Below, piece by piece: positions 24,516 to 38,173 of a DNA stretch of 64,000 nucleotides (positions within the stretch are counted from its first letter, which is position 1; each line of letters begins with the position of its first letter). The notes under the pieces were generated by a model, which was not told where the DNA came from, made no database searches, and saw nothing but the letters and a program-made list of their open reading frames with translations. Both the position numbers and the translations under genes were made by a program. Source of the DNA: Tupaia tana. Taxonomy: Eukaryota; Chordata; Mammalia; Scandentia; Tupaiidae. The DNA is taken from NCBI GenBank assembly GCA_026018925.1, contig JAKSZU010000002.1, forward strand, positions 10,165,662 to 10,229,661, read 5' to 3'.

Positions 24516-27500
24516 AAAAAAAAGGAAGGAAGGAAGGAGGGGGGGGGGGAGGGAGGGAGGGAGAGAGGGAGGGAGAGAGGGAGGGAGAGAGAGAAAAGAA
24601 AGGTGGAGGGGCATATATGGAGAGGAGTGAGACCAGAACAGAGAACATGGACACAGACACACATTCCTGCCCACTTCTGTGTTGTGGTACAGCCAGAAAA
24701 CCCTCACCAGATGCACCCCCTGGACCTTGGCCCTCCAAACTCTGAGCTGAATAAACCTCGATTTTTATAAACCACTCACACACACAGGTATTTTCTGTTA
24801 CTGGTCACAGAATGGACTAGAAATACCTGGACCCTGGAAGTAAAATGTAGCGCAAATCAGATCCAGGTTTCATGGGTACTTCATGAGTGGCTTAGTACGT
24901 TTCCAGTAAAGGACACCCCGCGTATACTTGTCTCGCCTTCTGGGACATTAGCTACTGCTATCTTTGCCTGGATGTATCAACTCACCAGAGGTTGCAAAAT
25001 GGAAATGTTCTCATCTTAGCATTATTTCTTCATTCATCACTGGACTGTTTATATAAAGGAATGAACAAATATTTGAGAGTCCCACACTTTTGATGTAGTA
25101 GACTCAGGCTATTGATAAAAGTGGAGAGCAGGGCTGTTTCTCAGTGAACTTTTCTTATCAAGAAGTGCCGTTATCTGGGATGGTTATTAATGCTCCCAAC
25201 CACTCACTTCCTTTCTCTAAGATCATACCTCCCACCCCACTCATTGCCACGTGGCTCACAGCAGCACCTCTCCGCAGACAATATCCTTTCCCACCGTGTC
25301 AGTTTTGGCCATCTGACTTCGTTGGGTTCCCACGATCATACAGCAGAATACCAGGTCAGAGTAGAAGCTCTCAGAGGCATCATGGGTTTCCAACGACCCT
25401 TTGGCTCTTTCCATCTGCCGCAAGAGCAGCACATCCGCCTCGGAGCTGCCCCTTCAGCGTGGGTCTCAGAACGAGAAGAGCTTCCACTGGGAGCAGAGGT
25501 GCAGCAGTGACCTACAGCTGCCACGTGGAACATGGCCGAGAAATAACTGTTTCCTCATAAACTACAGAATGTTCGATGAGTCTCGGTATGCTACTGAGAT
25601 TTCCGGGTGTCTGCTCTTGCTGCCAAAGCTGACTAATGTAGTTGATCAAGAGAATACTGGTTTAATTGCCAGAGTAGGATTCAAGACATTTTTTGGTTTG
25701 CCCAGAGGGCACCTGATTGTAGAAGATTAGAATTCTGTTAGGAAATATTTACATCCTTCTCCTCCTCATTTCCCTGGGATGAAAACACTTCTCTCCATTG
25801 GGCATGGCAGTGTGAGTCACTTTGGCCTCATGGTAGGCGGAGTGTACTTCCTGTCATTTGATGTTGGGCTTGGCCACGACCTGCTTTAGCCAATGGTAAA
25901 AGCTACTACTCACTACTCACCCCTTCTAGACGGTCTTTAGATGCGCTAGAGGCTAGAAATGCACTCATGTGGCTGAACTTCTCTGACTTCAGCCACGGCC
26001 ATGAGAAAGATGTTCCCAGGCTCACCTGCTGGCCCCAGGGAGGCTTAGAGACGGTTGGAGAGCAGCTCCATCCAGCAAGCAAACCTAGGTCAGCAGCCTT
26101 CTGCCAGCCCACGAACATGTGAGCTAAATGAATGCTTCATCTACCTTTTACCGTCCACTCCTCTCACCCCTTGTGTTTGTCCGGGCTATGCTCATACGAA
26201 GCATGTGAGAGGCCACAGCCCTTGTTGACAAAGCCTCTGTTACTACAGGGCTGGATAGGTCCGTATTTGCTAGAGACATTTGTATGCTATGCAATAAATC
26301 CATAATATTTGGGTATTTTCCTTATTTTTTTCCATTTTAAAAGTTTATTTGCTTATTTTTAAAATGTTTGCATTTAATCACTGTACACCTTTAGAGCATA
26401 CAAAATTGATTTTCCCGGCATGAATATAATGCATACCAAGAACAGTCAAGTCAAAGATATTACCATGGACATTATCGTCCACAGAAAGCTTTTCATTTTC
26501 ATGTCTATTAAATGTTTCTCTTTCCCCCACCAATCCCATGCTTCCGACCCCTCACTACTCACCCCTTCTGTACTGTCTTTAGCATTCGCAGTTGCCCTCT
26601 CTGCCATTATACCCTCTAATCTTTCCGCTTCTGCCCCAGAGTGCAAACATTCAGTATATATTAAGGGGGGCATGTAATGTCTGTCCTTAGTCTGGCTTGC
26701 TTAACTTAACATTAAATCTCCTGTATTCATCCACTTTGTATCAAATATCAGGGTCTCATTTTTTTGTTTTATGGCTGAGTAGTAATCCATAATGTATAAG
26801 TGCCACACTTTTTCAATCCATTTATCTATTCTTGGACATTTGGGTTGATTTCATGTCTTTGTGGAAAATGCTACAATAAACGTGGCTATGTAAGTGTTTT
26901 TCTTTTCTTAAAGAATAATTTTATCTAACTTTATTTATTTATTTTAATTTGACCAGAGAGATGGAGTGAGAGAGAGAAGGGGAAAAGTGAGAAAGCGAGC
27001 CACCAGGTCTGGGACTCGAACCACAGTTGGCCACATGGGAGTCCAGAGCCCTTAACCACCATGCCACCTGCCAACCCCTGTGCAAGTGTTTTTCTGACTG
27101 AGTAATTTCCTACCCTTTTGATAGATACCCAGGAGAGGAATTGCAGGGTCATATGGTAGTTCTAATTGTAGGTTTTTGAGGAGACTCTATATTGTTCTCC
27201 ACAGTAGTTATGCTAATTTACATTGTTCTCTGCAGTGGTTATGCTAATTTACATTCCCATCAACAGTGTAGAAGGATTCCCCTTTCACTGCACCTTGTCA
27301 GCACTTATCATTATTATTACTATTTTCTGAGAGTCCCCCCCCCCCAATTGGGCATGTGTGCTTGCCAGAAAGACAGAGACAGAGAAACAGAAAGCGAGAA
27401 ATCATCCCCCAGGGGGTATGGCCATGCTGCAATCCCTTCTCCTCCCTTCTCCTCTCAGGATCTTGGGCACGCATGCACACGCGCCCGGCGTGAGTTTAAG

Positions 27501-29003
27501 CCACTGGGTCCAGGACTTCAACCATGGTCAACTACATGGGAGTCCAGAGACATAGCCGTTATGCTAACTGCTGGTGCCAACCATTATTTTTTTTTAATCT
27601 TGGCCATTCTGACTGGGTTTATGGGATATCTCATTGTGGTTTTGATTTCCATTTTTCTTAGGCTAAGCGATGCCGAGCATTTTTCATATGCGTTTTAGTG
27701 ATTCTTATGTTTTCCTTGAGAGTTGTCTGTTCGACTCATTTGCCTGTCTTTTAATTGGATTGATTTGCGTGTGGGGGTGGTAAACTGCTTGAGTTTCCTG
27801 TACTATCTGTTGTCAGTCCCTTATCTGAGGCATAGTTCGCAAATGTGTTTTCCCGCTCTGAGGGTTGTCTCTTCACTCTAATTATTGTTTTTCTTTTGCT
27901 GTGCAGAAACCTTTTAGTCTGATTTGGCCCCACTTGTCTACTTTGGGGATTATTGCCTGTGCCGTGGGGGTCTCATTTAGAAAGTTTCATTGCCAACTCC
28001 AATGTCTCCAAGAGTTTCCCCTGTGTTTTCTGTCAGAAGTTTCATAATTTGAGGTTTTCTGTTCAGATCTTTGAACCATTTTTAGTTAATTCTTGTAAAT
28101 GGTGAGACATAAGAGTCCAGTTTTATTTTTTGCAGGTGGATATCCTACAATGTTTTTTACAGAACCATTTACTAAAGAGATTTTCTTTTCCCCATTGGAT
28201 TGCCTTGTGCCCTTTGTCAAAATCAGTTGCCTGTATGTTTTGGGGTTTGTTTATGGATTCTCTGTCTGTTCCATTGGTCTACAGGCCTGTTTTTGTGCCA
28301 GTGCCATGCTGTTTTGATTATTACAACTTTGTAATATATCTTGAAGTCAGGAAGCAAGATGCTCCCTACTTTATTCTTTTTGCACAGTATTGATTTGGCA
28401 ATGCAGGCCTTTTGTGATTCTAGACCATATTTATTATTGTTTTTTCTATTTCTATGAAGAATATATCTGGTAATTTGATCAGAATTGCATTAAATTTGTA
28501 AGCAAAAGTGAAAAAAAATCTCATGTTCCTGGGTTGGAAGAATTAATATAATCAAAATGTCAATTCTGCCCAAATATTTTTCCTTATTTTTATAAGCCCA
28601 TGCAGTTTATTCTTCATAGCTGCTCAACAGCTTATTAAAATTTAATACCAAATGTTACATCAGTACATCCTTATATGTAAACATGCTCACAGGTGGCTTC
28701 CACGGTGGCGTGTTTAGGTGACATCAAGAACAGACATTTCAGCTTTCTTATCCCAGAGGGATTCCTTTGTGTCTATCATCAATGTAAATGATCCCACTCT
28801 TTGATATATTTTCAAAGTAGAAAAATTAAAACTCAGTTCTTAGATACTTTAGTTACCAGAGAGACTTTTAACTCTTACTAGCTACCATCTTTTTTATGCT
28901 GAATAAACTGTCACACGAATACTAATATTGCTAACTGAAAGGGACTTTCCAACTTTCCAGCTGTGGGAATATCTGTTCTGACATGTTCTTTCCTAGGGGA
29001 ATT

Positions 29004-29037
<34 letters not shown>

Positions 29038-32000
29038 AGAGGTTTTGGCTATAGGGTGTGTGCGCTCACCAGAAAGACAGAAACAGAGTGACAGAAAGCA
29101 AGAAATCACCCTGGGGGGATGGCCATGCCACAATCTCTTCTCTTCCATTCTCCTCTTGGGATCTTGGGCACGCACACGCACCTGGTGTGAGTTTAAGCCA
29201 CTGGGTGTAGGACTCGAACCGTGGTCAACTACGTGGGAGTCCAGCGAAGTAGCCATTACACTAACTGCTGGTCCCATCCTAGGGGGATTTCTACAAACAT
29301 AATTTTTGCTCTTCCAAAGGAGGGTGTGATTCTAGTGTTTGTAAAGCTCACTGGGCTATGTGGTATTTCAGTCCAGTTATTATTCTGTCTTTGCTTACTG
29401 TTGTGTTTGTTAAACTTGGGATTCAAAAGTCCTCTGCGTGGGATTCATTCCAAAAGATCCAGAGAACATAATTTGGATCCACAGAGTGCCTAAGGGCTCT
29501 CCAGGCCAGTCCTGTGTCAAAATGAGACAGGTGTGAGTCTTGAAGATAGTAAAGAATAATGGAGAGAATTTCTGGAAGCCCTTCCAGTACTTTTCCTTAA
29601 TAGAGCAAAATCTTCATTCTTGCATGTCATAGAGTGATTGGTGCCAATTCTACTCACAAAACCCTCATCCCTAAAATGACTCAGAAAAATGATAACCATA
29701 GCATGCATGCCATCACACTCCCCAGAAAGACAGAGAGAGACAGAGAGACAGAAAGTGAGAAATCACTCCCAGGGGTGATGCCAAGCCACAGTCCCTTCGC
29801 CTCCATTGTCCTCTCAGGATTTGGGGCACACATGCACACACACACACATGCCTAGTGTGAATTTAAGCTGCTGAGCCTGGGACTCGAACCACAGTCAACT
29901 ACATGACCATTACACAACCTGCTGGTCCCAATTTAGGATATTCTTAAATGCATTAAAAAAAAAAGAAAGAAAAAGTCAGGACATGGGCTGTTCCCAACAC
30001 AAAATAGACCCTGGTAGCCAAGAATTAACTGAATAATACTTTGTATTTGGGGAGTTAGGGTGAGTCTATAAATGGGCATTATTTAAATGGATTTCTTTAG
30101 TTTCCATACCTTGAACTTCGTAAGTATTAGACTGTCTTGAATAAAATGAGAAAACTGCTTATGCTACAGTGAAACAGCTATAAAAACACTACCGATAGAC
30201 TATAATGCCCTGAATTTCTTTCCTCAGCTTGAGGATGAGTAAGAATTTCTTTTCTCTGAAGGGTGTCCAGGCTCAGAACGTCCCCTGCACAGATGTTGAG
30301 GACGTTATGTGACTTCAACGAGATAGCACTCCCCACGACGTAGGCCTTACAGAGCGCGGGCGCAGTCTGGGAGCGGCCTGCAGGCCTGGGGTCGCCTTGA
30401 CCAAGAGCAGCGCTGGGTGAGGGAGCTGGATGGGCGGGGCCGTCCTTCCCACTCACGCTCATCTTCCAGGGTCCCTCTTGAAATAACTGGGCCATGCCTC
30501 TGTCAAAATCTTAACTATTTCTGTTTTATCAAGTTAAAACTTGAAAAATATTCATCGGGGGCTGGCAGGTGACATGGTGGTTAAGGACGCTGGACTCCCA
30601 CATGCCAAGTTCGAGTCCTGGACCTGGCAGCTTGCCTTCTTACTCTCCTCCTTCTCTCTCTCTCTTTCTCTCTCTCTCCCGCCTCTGGTCAAATTAAAAT
30701 AAATAAATAATAAATGAAGTTCAATAAAATAATTCTGAAAAAATATTTCATCAGAACGGCTAGAAGCCCTCCGCGTCATTAGTACATAAACTCCACACGT
30801 TCTGTCCTGTCCGCCAGTCCTGGTGCGTGGTGACCCATTCTCCAGCATGTGGAGAGGACTTGCACAACCCAGGGCAGCTGATGGCCTCAGATGGTACCTG
30901 GTAGGGAGGACACCTGCCCCCATTTGTCCAGGACTCAGGAATTTCTGAAATGTGGGAGTTTCAGAGCTCAAGAATGTCCCAGGAAAACTGAGTTGAATTG
31001 GTGAAGCCTTCACTAGGTGGTTGCCTTCGCATCTGTGCCCAGAGAAAGTGACCAAAGGTCTGCCCCTGCGAACTCCACGTGCGCCTCCCTGTTCCTCCCC
31101 AGGCATCCTGACACCAAGGAGAAGACACTGGGCTTCCTGGCTGACCAGAGGGTGGGGCCTAAAATCATCGTGACTTCGTCTTAGATGTAAGCTGCCGAGC
31201 CACACGCCCAGCGAGCTTCCTTCCTCAGGGCCTGGTCTCTGCCCCAGTTCTTAGTCTGGTCCTGACTCCTCACCTGCCTGACTGGAGCCGCTTTTGCAGT
31301 AGCTGTGGGATCTGGGAGTCCATGGGCTTCCCCATTTTCGCTTCTCAAAGGCTGACCTTCCTCTTGCCTTTAGGAGGAAGGTCCTCCCCTTCCTACCCTG
31401 CACACTTTTGCTGTGTGAGAAATATTTGCCCCTTTTGGGCAGAGCCCAAGCCCTGGGGGTATGACCAACATGATTCAAATAGAAGATGAAAGAAATAAGC
31501 CACACAGGCTTAATTTATCCCGTTAATATTGGTTACTCTCTTTTGTGGGAATCGTGAAAGCACCCAATTCAGTTGTTTCGATTCCAAGCCTCTTCCTGGT
31601 AGAACAGAGGAGAGTGCGCTGTGTCTCTTCTGTTCCGGGCACTTGCTGGGGGTACGGCCCTCTTCTACCTTCTGTGAAATCTCTAGCTCCATCTAAGTGA
31701 GGGAAAAAAGCTGCGGTCAGCCTTCTCGAGTGTTTTCTCCCTTTGCCACTTGGCCCATTCTTGTGTTTTTGCCAAAACCGGTTCCTGCAGTCCAAATGAC
31801 TGTGCTTCCCTACTGCGAATAAATGGGAAAATCCTCCTCTCTGTGGACGCTTTCTTAATGGAGCGGGGTGAGCCAGCTTCCAGAACCCTGCGTGGGCAGC
31901 ATCCCTGGCCAGACTGCTGGCTTCATTGTAATCCAGAGGTGCCGTTACCATGACGGTCCCGCTTGACCCACCAGAATTGCCTTTCTTCATGAACTAATCC

Positions 32001-35000
32001 TAAGAAAAAGATTTGCAGCCTGGAGAGCAGGTGAAACTCATTTCAATTCCCTAGGGCATGGATGTTGGTGTACATAGATGTGCTTGTTTGATGCAGATAA
32101 AACAGTAGGGAATTCTGCTAAATAGTAAGAGAGAAAACACATTGAAATCTAGTCTCTTGAGGTCGTTCCCAGAAGGCAGTTAACAAAGTGTCAGGTGCTG
32201 GATTTTCACGCAGTACATCCTCCCCTTCCTGGAAAGAATTAGAATGGAGATCATCTGACAGCTGTGGAGAAGGAAAATCTGGGCTGTGCTGGCACAGAAC
32301 GCGCTTCCCGCGGGGCCGATGCCGGGATCCGGTACTCATGCCAGCAGGACTCCGTGCTCCGGAGACGGCTAGGACAGACCACCGCTGTGGAACAGGTCCC
32401 ATGGGCCTGCATAGTTTTCTTCTTCCTTTTCATTTTCTTTACATTTTGGAGGGAAGGAAATACAGTTTAAGATACAGCACGGGAAACTGATTGGGACAAG
32501 CTTTCAATCTCCAAATGGTAAGTGCATCTTTTATAAGGTGCCTGTTAACGGAAGCCTTAAGGAGTGAGCTGTCTTTTCCCAGGAGAGGAACTTGGGGAAT
32601 GTTAAGGAAACGGCCACAAGCAAGGTCACTTTTCCTGCCAGAAGACTCTTTCATGTAATAGCAGCACTTCGTCACCTTCCCGGGTGACGAGCACAGAGGG
32701 TGACAGAGAGCAAACTGCAGCGTCGCTGATGACACACTCCAACCTCCCTGCGGCTGGAACCTCAGCCCCACACCACCTATCTACCCATGGAGTACATCCC
32801 CTTAGGGACCTCAGAGTTGTCCCCAAGGCCAGCAGACCACTGGCAATCAAGCCTTGTGTCCATGATGAATTAATTACATCTTGGCTAAATGCATACTTTT
32901 TAAAAGATGAAAGTAAATGCAATTGTAATGAATAATTACTAATGAGTTGAAAGACGTTATTGAATTGGGGCCAATAGGTGGCATGGTGGCTAAGGGCACT
33001 GGACTTTCACATGGTCAACCGTAGTTTGAGTCCCAGACCTGGCTTGCTTTATCATTTTCTTTCTCTCTCTGGTCAAATTAAAATTAATTAATTAATTTAA
33101 AATTTTAAAAAAGAAAGATATTATTGAAACATAGTAAATTTGGGTCATTATGTGATATCAATGAACAATAAAAACTGAATCACAGGGGACCAGCAATTAG
33201 TGTAATGGCTATATCGCTGGACTCCCATGTAGTCAACTGTGGTTCAAGACCCGGACCCGGTGGCTCACGCCGGGAGTGTGTGTGTGCGTGCCCAAGATCC
33301 CGAGAGGAGAATGAATGAGAAGGGATTGCGGCGTGGCCATCCCCCCCTGGGGGGGTGATTTCTCACTTTCTGTCCCTCTGTCTCTCTCTGTCTTTCTGGT
33401 GAGCACACGTGCCCTATAGCAAAAACCTCTCCAAAAAAAACATAACAAAATGAATCACAGAATGCTTTATTCAGTCAACACATGTTTAGAAACATCTTTT
33501 TATTTATTTATTGATAAAGAGCGTGTGTGCTCACCAGAGGAAGAGAGAAAGGAAAAAGGGGAAAGCATCCCCCAATAGGACGTGATCACGCTGCACTCCC
33601 TTCTCCACTTCTCCACCTTGTTAGGATTTGGGGCATGCACACGCACACACCCAGCATGTCTTTCAGGCCACCAGGGCTAGGATTTGAATGTGGTCAGCCA
33701 TGCAGGATCCCACTCCTTAACCAGGAGCCCACATGGCTGGCCTTAGAGAAAACACTGGACTGTGACTGATACCGTGTTGCCCTGGAGGCAGAAGTTTATG
33801 ATACACACAGTTTGCAGTCATTTACCTTCCTGTGTGTATCCACTTCTTCAGCAAGTTGTTTCCGAGCACCGGATTCAACACATCTGCTGTTTAAACAACC
33901 TGGGGGTGACGCGGACTCTCAGAGTGCCTCTCCAGGGACACCGAGGACACTTCTAGTTTCCCCAGTTCTCTTTGCTGCTTGCTCTTTTTCTCCTTTGGAA
34001 CTGTTAGTTCCCCTTCCTAACAATAGTCTTCAACTAGTTACTGTAATTAGTTTTATCGTACAGATATGTTTAATGGCACCAAATATAAATTTTTCCTCTC
34101 AGTTTGAGTTGAAATACAGATAGAATCTCAGGACCAGCATATGGCATAATGGTTGTGTTCTGGACTCCCACGTAGGCGACTGTGGTTCAAGTCCCAGACC
34201 CGGTGGCTTGGAACTCACACAGGGTGTATGTGTGTGCATGTCCAAAATCCTGAGAGGAGAATGGAGGAGAAGGGATTACAGTGTGGACATCCCCTCTGGG
34301 GAGTAATTTTTTGTTTTCTGTCTCTCTGTCTCTGTCTCTCTGATGAGCACATGTGCCCTATAGAAAAAATCTCTCTAAAAAAAAAAGAAAGAAAAGAAAA
34401 GAAAACCAGATTGAATCTCACGTGCAGTGTTCGAACCATTTCAGTGTGTTTTGAGTCTGTTTTATGTATAACTAGAAAGCATTTGAATTGAAGTCTAAAT
34501 CTATCCAGCCGTGATTATGGAAGCTAAAGTGCATGTCTGTTGGAGTACAATCATTGAAGTCGCCGCTCCAAGTCGGGGTAAGCAGTGAGCACTATACAGT
34601 ACAAATGCACATGAGCGTGGTCTAGAGATCGGCCATGTGACTACAACACGCCCTACCATCGACGGTGTTCAGAACTGGAATGCCAGGGTTGGCCTGTGCC
34701 ATCTGCTCCTGGTGGTTTATACATAAAAGTGTTGCTTCCCATGGGACCAGCAGTTGGTGTAATGGCTATGTCGCTGGATTCCTATGTAGTTGACTGCAGT
34801 TCGAGTCCCAGACCTGGTGACTTAAACTCAACTCACGCTGGGTGCATGTGCGTGCGTGCATGCCCAAGATCCCGAGGGGAGAATGGAGGAGAGGGGACTG
34901 CGGTGTGGCCTATCCTCCTGGGAGATGGTTTCTCGCCTTTTGTCTCTCTGTCTTTCTGGTGAGCACACACGCCCTATAGCAAAAACCTCTCTTAAAAAAA

Positions 35001-38000
35001 AAAAAAAAAAAAGTCACTTCTCTCTCTAAAGAGCATTCTGCCTTAAACGACAAAGCACGCAGAAGGCAGTAAGTCACTGTTTGCAGAAAACATTCTGTAA
35101 GTCAAGAACCAAGACATTTGGAGAAGGGATACAGAGGTAGAGCATTAATGGGATGGGGAGGTGTGGTGTTATCTGTTGAATATATTTCGATCAACGGGTC
35201 TGGGGAGAAATGTTCACATATCGAAATGGTCTCATTGTAAGCCAAACAATATGATTGAAAGTATATACAAAAATAAATAAATTAATTAATAAAAAAAAAA
35301 AAGAAGAAGGCTTCTAAAACTTATCATAGGACTGTGGTGTTTACTGAGGGTCTCGCAGACTAACCTTTAAACTTGTCAGTGGTACCTGAGTTTCTTGGGA
35401 ATTTTCTCAGCATTTCCAAATGAAATGAAGGGCCTTCTGAGCTACATAAAGAAGGTAAAATTTGGATATCTGGCAAATCTGGAAACACCAATAATGGAGA
35501 AAATTGTGATCTGACCTCTAAGTTATTCCGTATGAGGTTGGGGTTCGGTGCAGAATTGAGTTCCTTGTGCCCGTCTGTGCATGGCTCAGTCATCTGTGGG
35601 CTGCACAAGGCCCCTCTCATGTTTCCTTGGTTTGATTTTCCCCTCCCCTTTCCCCTTCCTTCACTGTGGCCTTCCTCTCGCTGGTCCCTGCCCGACTCTG
35701 TCTGACCGAGGCCTGGATACTTCCGTGTGCTGATGAACAGAGCATGTGTGTGTGTGTGTGAGGGGGGAGGTAGGGACATACCTGGCACTGTGCTGCGTGG
35801 GTCTTGTGTACTTGCTTACTCTAACTCCTGCTGTGCATTTTCAATGCCTGCCCGTCTCGCATGAGTACCTCGCCTGCACTGGCTGCTTGGTTGTCTTTAC
35901 TACTGTCTGCTGTGCTTCACGTCTCCTGAGGTAGAGAGCGTCACCTGAGTTGCCTCCAATAATTGTCATCGATTTGGTCCTGTCCCCTTTGGACCTGTGT
36001 GAGGGTCTCATGGAGCAGAAGGCCTAGAAGTGGGGCTTCTGGGTCACAGGGTACATGCCAGGTTAGTACCCAAACAACGCCGGGGGCTTTCTGCGTGCAC
36101 CTGCTGGAGGGGTCCACACCCAGGCCTGCACGGCCGGGTTGTGTGCTTCCTGTCACACGTGCCTCGCTCCCAGTGAGATGCGGCGGGGCTCGGCCTGCAC
36201 CACTTGGCTGTCGGGTTTCCTCTGTGAATGGCCTCTCCACATCTCTGCCTGTTCACATTGGATTTTCTGGTATTTTATCCCCCTCGAAAGAATACGAGGC
36301 ACCTCCAATGGGGTTTTGCTTTTGTTTTTTAGCGTTTTTTGCCATAGTACATGTGTGCTCACTGGACGGAAAGACAGAGACAGTGAGGGAAAGTGAGAAA
36401 TCACCCCCCGGGGGGATGGCCATGCTACAATCCCTTCTCCATTCTCCTCCCAGGATCTTGGGCACGCATGCACATGTACTTGGCATGAGTTTCAAGCCAG
36501 TGGGTCTGGGGCTCGAACTGCAATTGGCCAAGTGGGAGTCCAGTGACGTAACCACCACACCATCTGCTGGCCCCGCTCCAATGGGGGTTAATGCTGAGAT
36601 GCACCGCAGCCTCAGCCAGGCAGGATCATAGGCAGGCGCGTGCCCAGCGCGTATAGGAAGACCTCAGGGTGTGAACCAGGACCTTCGCGCGCTCCACCAG
36701 CACTGCGAGTGCTGCTTGCCCTGCACCATCACGGCTGGCTGCGCGGTTGAAGCAAGCTCTTAGCCAGGAGTCCTCCGTGGAAGTCCTGCCTGAGCTCGTT
36801 CTCTCTGCACTGGTGTTACGCTGTTATGATTTATTTCTGCAATAAACTGATTAGTGCCTATGCATTAAAACTGCAGTGATAATAGACCTCATTGCTTTAC
36901 TTTTTTTCTTCAATTTATCTATTTCTTTCAGGAGAAATAGAAAGAAATAGAGAGGGAGGCAATAGCCAAGGTCTGGGCCTACCCCCTCCTGCCTTTCTAC
37001 CACTTGGTCGGCCTTCCCAACCGGCCAGGACGGTGGTGTGAGCCCTGGCACGCACGGGTCGACAGAGCCCACGCCACGAGCTGCCGTGAGGGTCCCGTGT
37101 GGGGGCCGTAGGGGTCTCGAGAAGCAGGTCGCCTGCACCATGCGAGCCTTGCTGTGGGAGTTTCAGTGGCATGATTTTATGACAAGGACTTCTTCACGAT
37201 GAGAACATAAAATCATAAAAATTCCATGTTTTCAAAATTGAAATTGAACAGGCTTAGTTAAATTACTTCCAAGAGAAGCTTAGTACTTAGCATAATACAT
37301 TTCTATCAGGAAGAAGGTGTAGGACGGAGTTGTTTTGAAGGTTTTATTCCTCCCAAACTTGAGAAGGCTACAGTCTTCGTCTCGCAGGCCAGGCCAGCCC
37401 ATGTGGTTACTGAGCACCACTGACATCCCTGGCTGAGAGCAGCAAAGGTGTGACTCTTGTCCATGCATGGGGCACAGGGACTTCCCCCGGCCCCAGAGCC
37501 CCACGGGCACAGCAGCTCCTGCCCCAACCACCACAGAAAAGCAAAATCGAAGGGTCTTATTTCGGTATATAAATGTTCTTATTTCGTTGGTTGATTGGGG
37601 TAGGTGGCCCCACCCAGCCACGGGGGACCGAGGAGAATAACCCTCTCATACCACATAACAGGGCGGGGAGGGGTAGGGAACCAAAAATATTTGGCCAACA
37701 CTGCTAATGATTACCATGGATCTTTCATAACAGAAAAGAAAACTATTGGGAATACAAAACTCAGTTTGAGAAACATTGATTTATTACAGATAAATGCCTT
37801 GAGGTTCATATTTTCTTTTCTTTTTTTTTCTTTTTTTTTTTTTGAGAGGTTTTCGCTATAGGGCATGTGCGCTCGCCAGACAGAGAGAGACATAGAGACA
37901 GAAAGCGAGAAATCACCCCCCAGGGGGGATGGTCACGCCACAATCCCTTCTCCTCCATTCTCCTCTTGGGATCTTGGGCACATACGCACACGCGCCCAGC

Positions 38001-38134
38001 ATGAGTTTTAAGCCACCGGGTCCGGGATGCGAACCGCGGTCGACTACGTGGGAGTCCAGCGACATAACCATTACGCTAACTGCTGGTTCCCCATATTTTC
38101 TTTTCTTTTTTTAAAGAAATATTTTTATGTAACT

Positions 38135-38173
<39 letters not shown>

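Larger units (their letters stand above)
24026..24825 (+). mobile_element. MaLR-type LTR remnant, interrupted
   Basis: 5' piece tgctgtggtttagatgtttc with gtgatggaattaagagcaca (24026-24130) and 3' piece ccagaaaaccctcaccagat through ctgagctgaataaacctcg to acagaatggacta (24603-24825) fit the two halves of one MaLR LTR. A SINE and its expanded tail fill the gap. No internal retroviral coding sequence. Confidence 0.7.
26314..28591 (-). mobile_element. L1 insertion with 5' inversion and target-site duplication
   Basis: From 26331 to about 28501 the minus strand reads as the 3' untranslated region and ORF2 C-terminal part of an L1 (plus-strand landmarks: tggctgagtagtaatccata, gctacaataaacgtggctat, gttgtctcttcactctaatt, tgccagtgccatgctgtttt). 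From 28502 to 28574 the L1 is in the opposite orientation (ctcatgttcctgggttggaa, caattctgcccaaa). Both outer ends carry tattttccttattttt / tatttttccttattttt (26314-26329; 28575-28591). ORF2 frame is broken. A SINE-B and a SINE-A are inserted inside. Confidence 0.88.

Noticed and set aside
24143..24783. Long overlapping reading frames of 135-186 codons on both strands
   Set aside because: They read through the GAAA/GGAA microsatellite and give only Lys-Glu-Arg or Phe-Leu-Ser runs; no start context or domain.
24026..24825. A complete endogenous retrovirus
   Set aside because: Only LTR-like sequence is seen; no primer-binding site, gag, pol or env similarity, and no second LTR.
26931..28501. 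Active L1 ORF2
   Set aside because: Only the 3' part is present, stops interrupt the frame, the 5' end is inverted and two SINEs are inserted.
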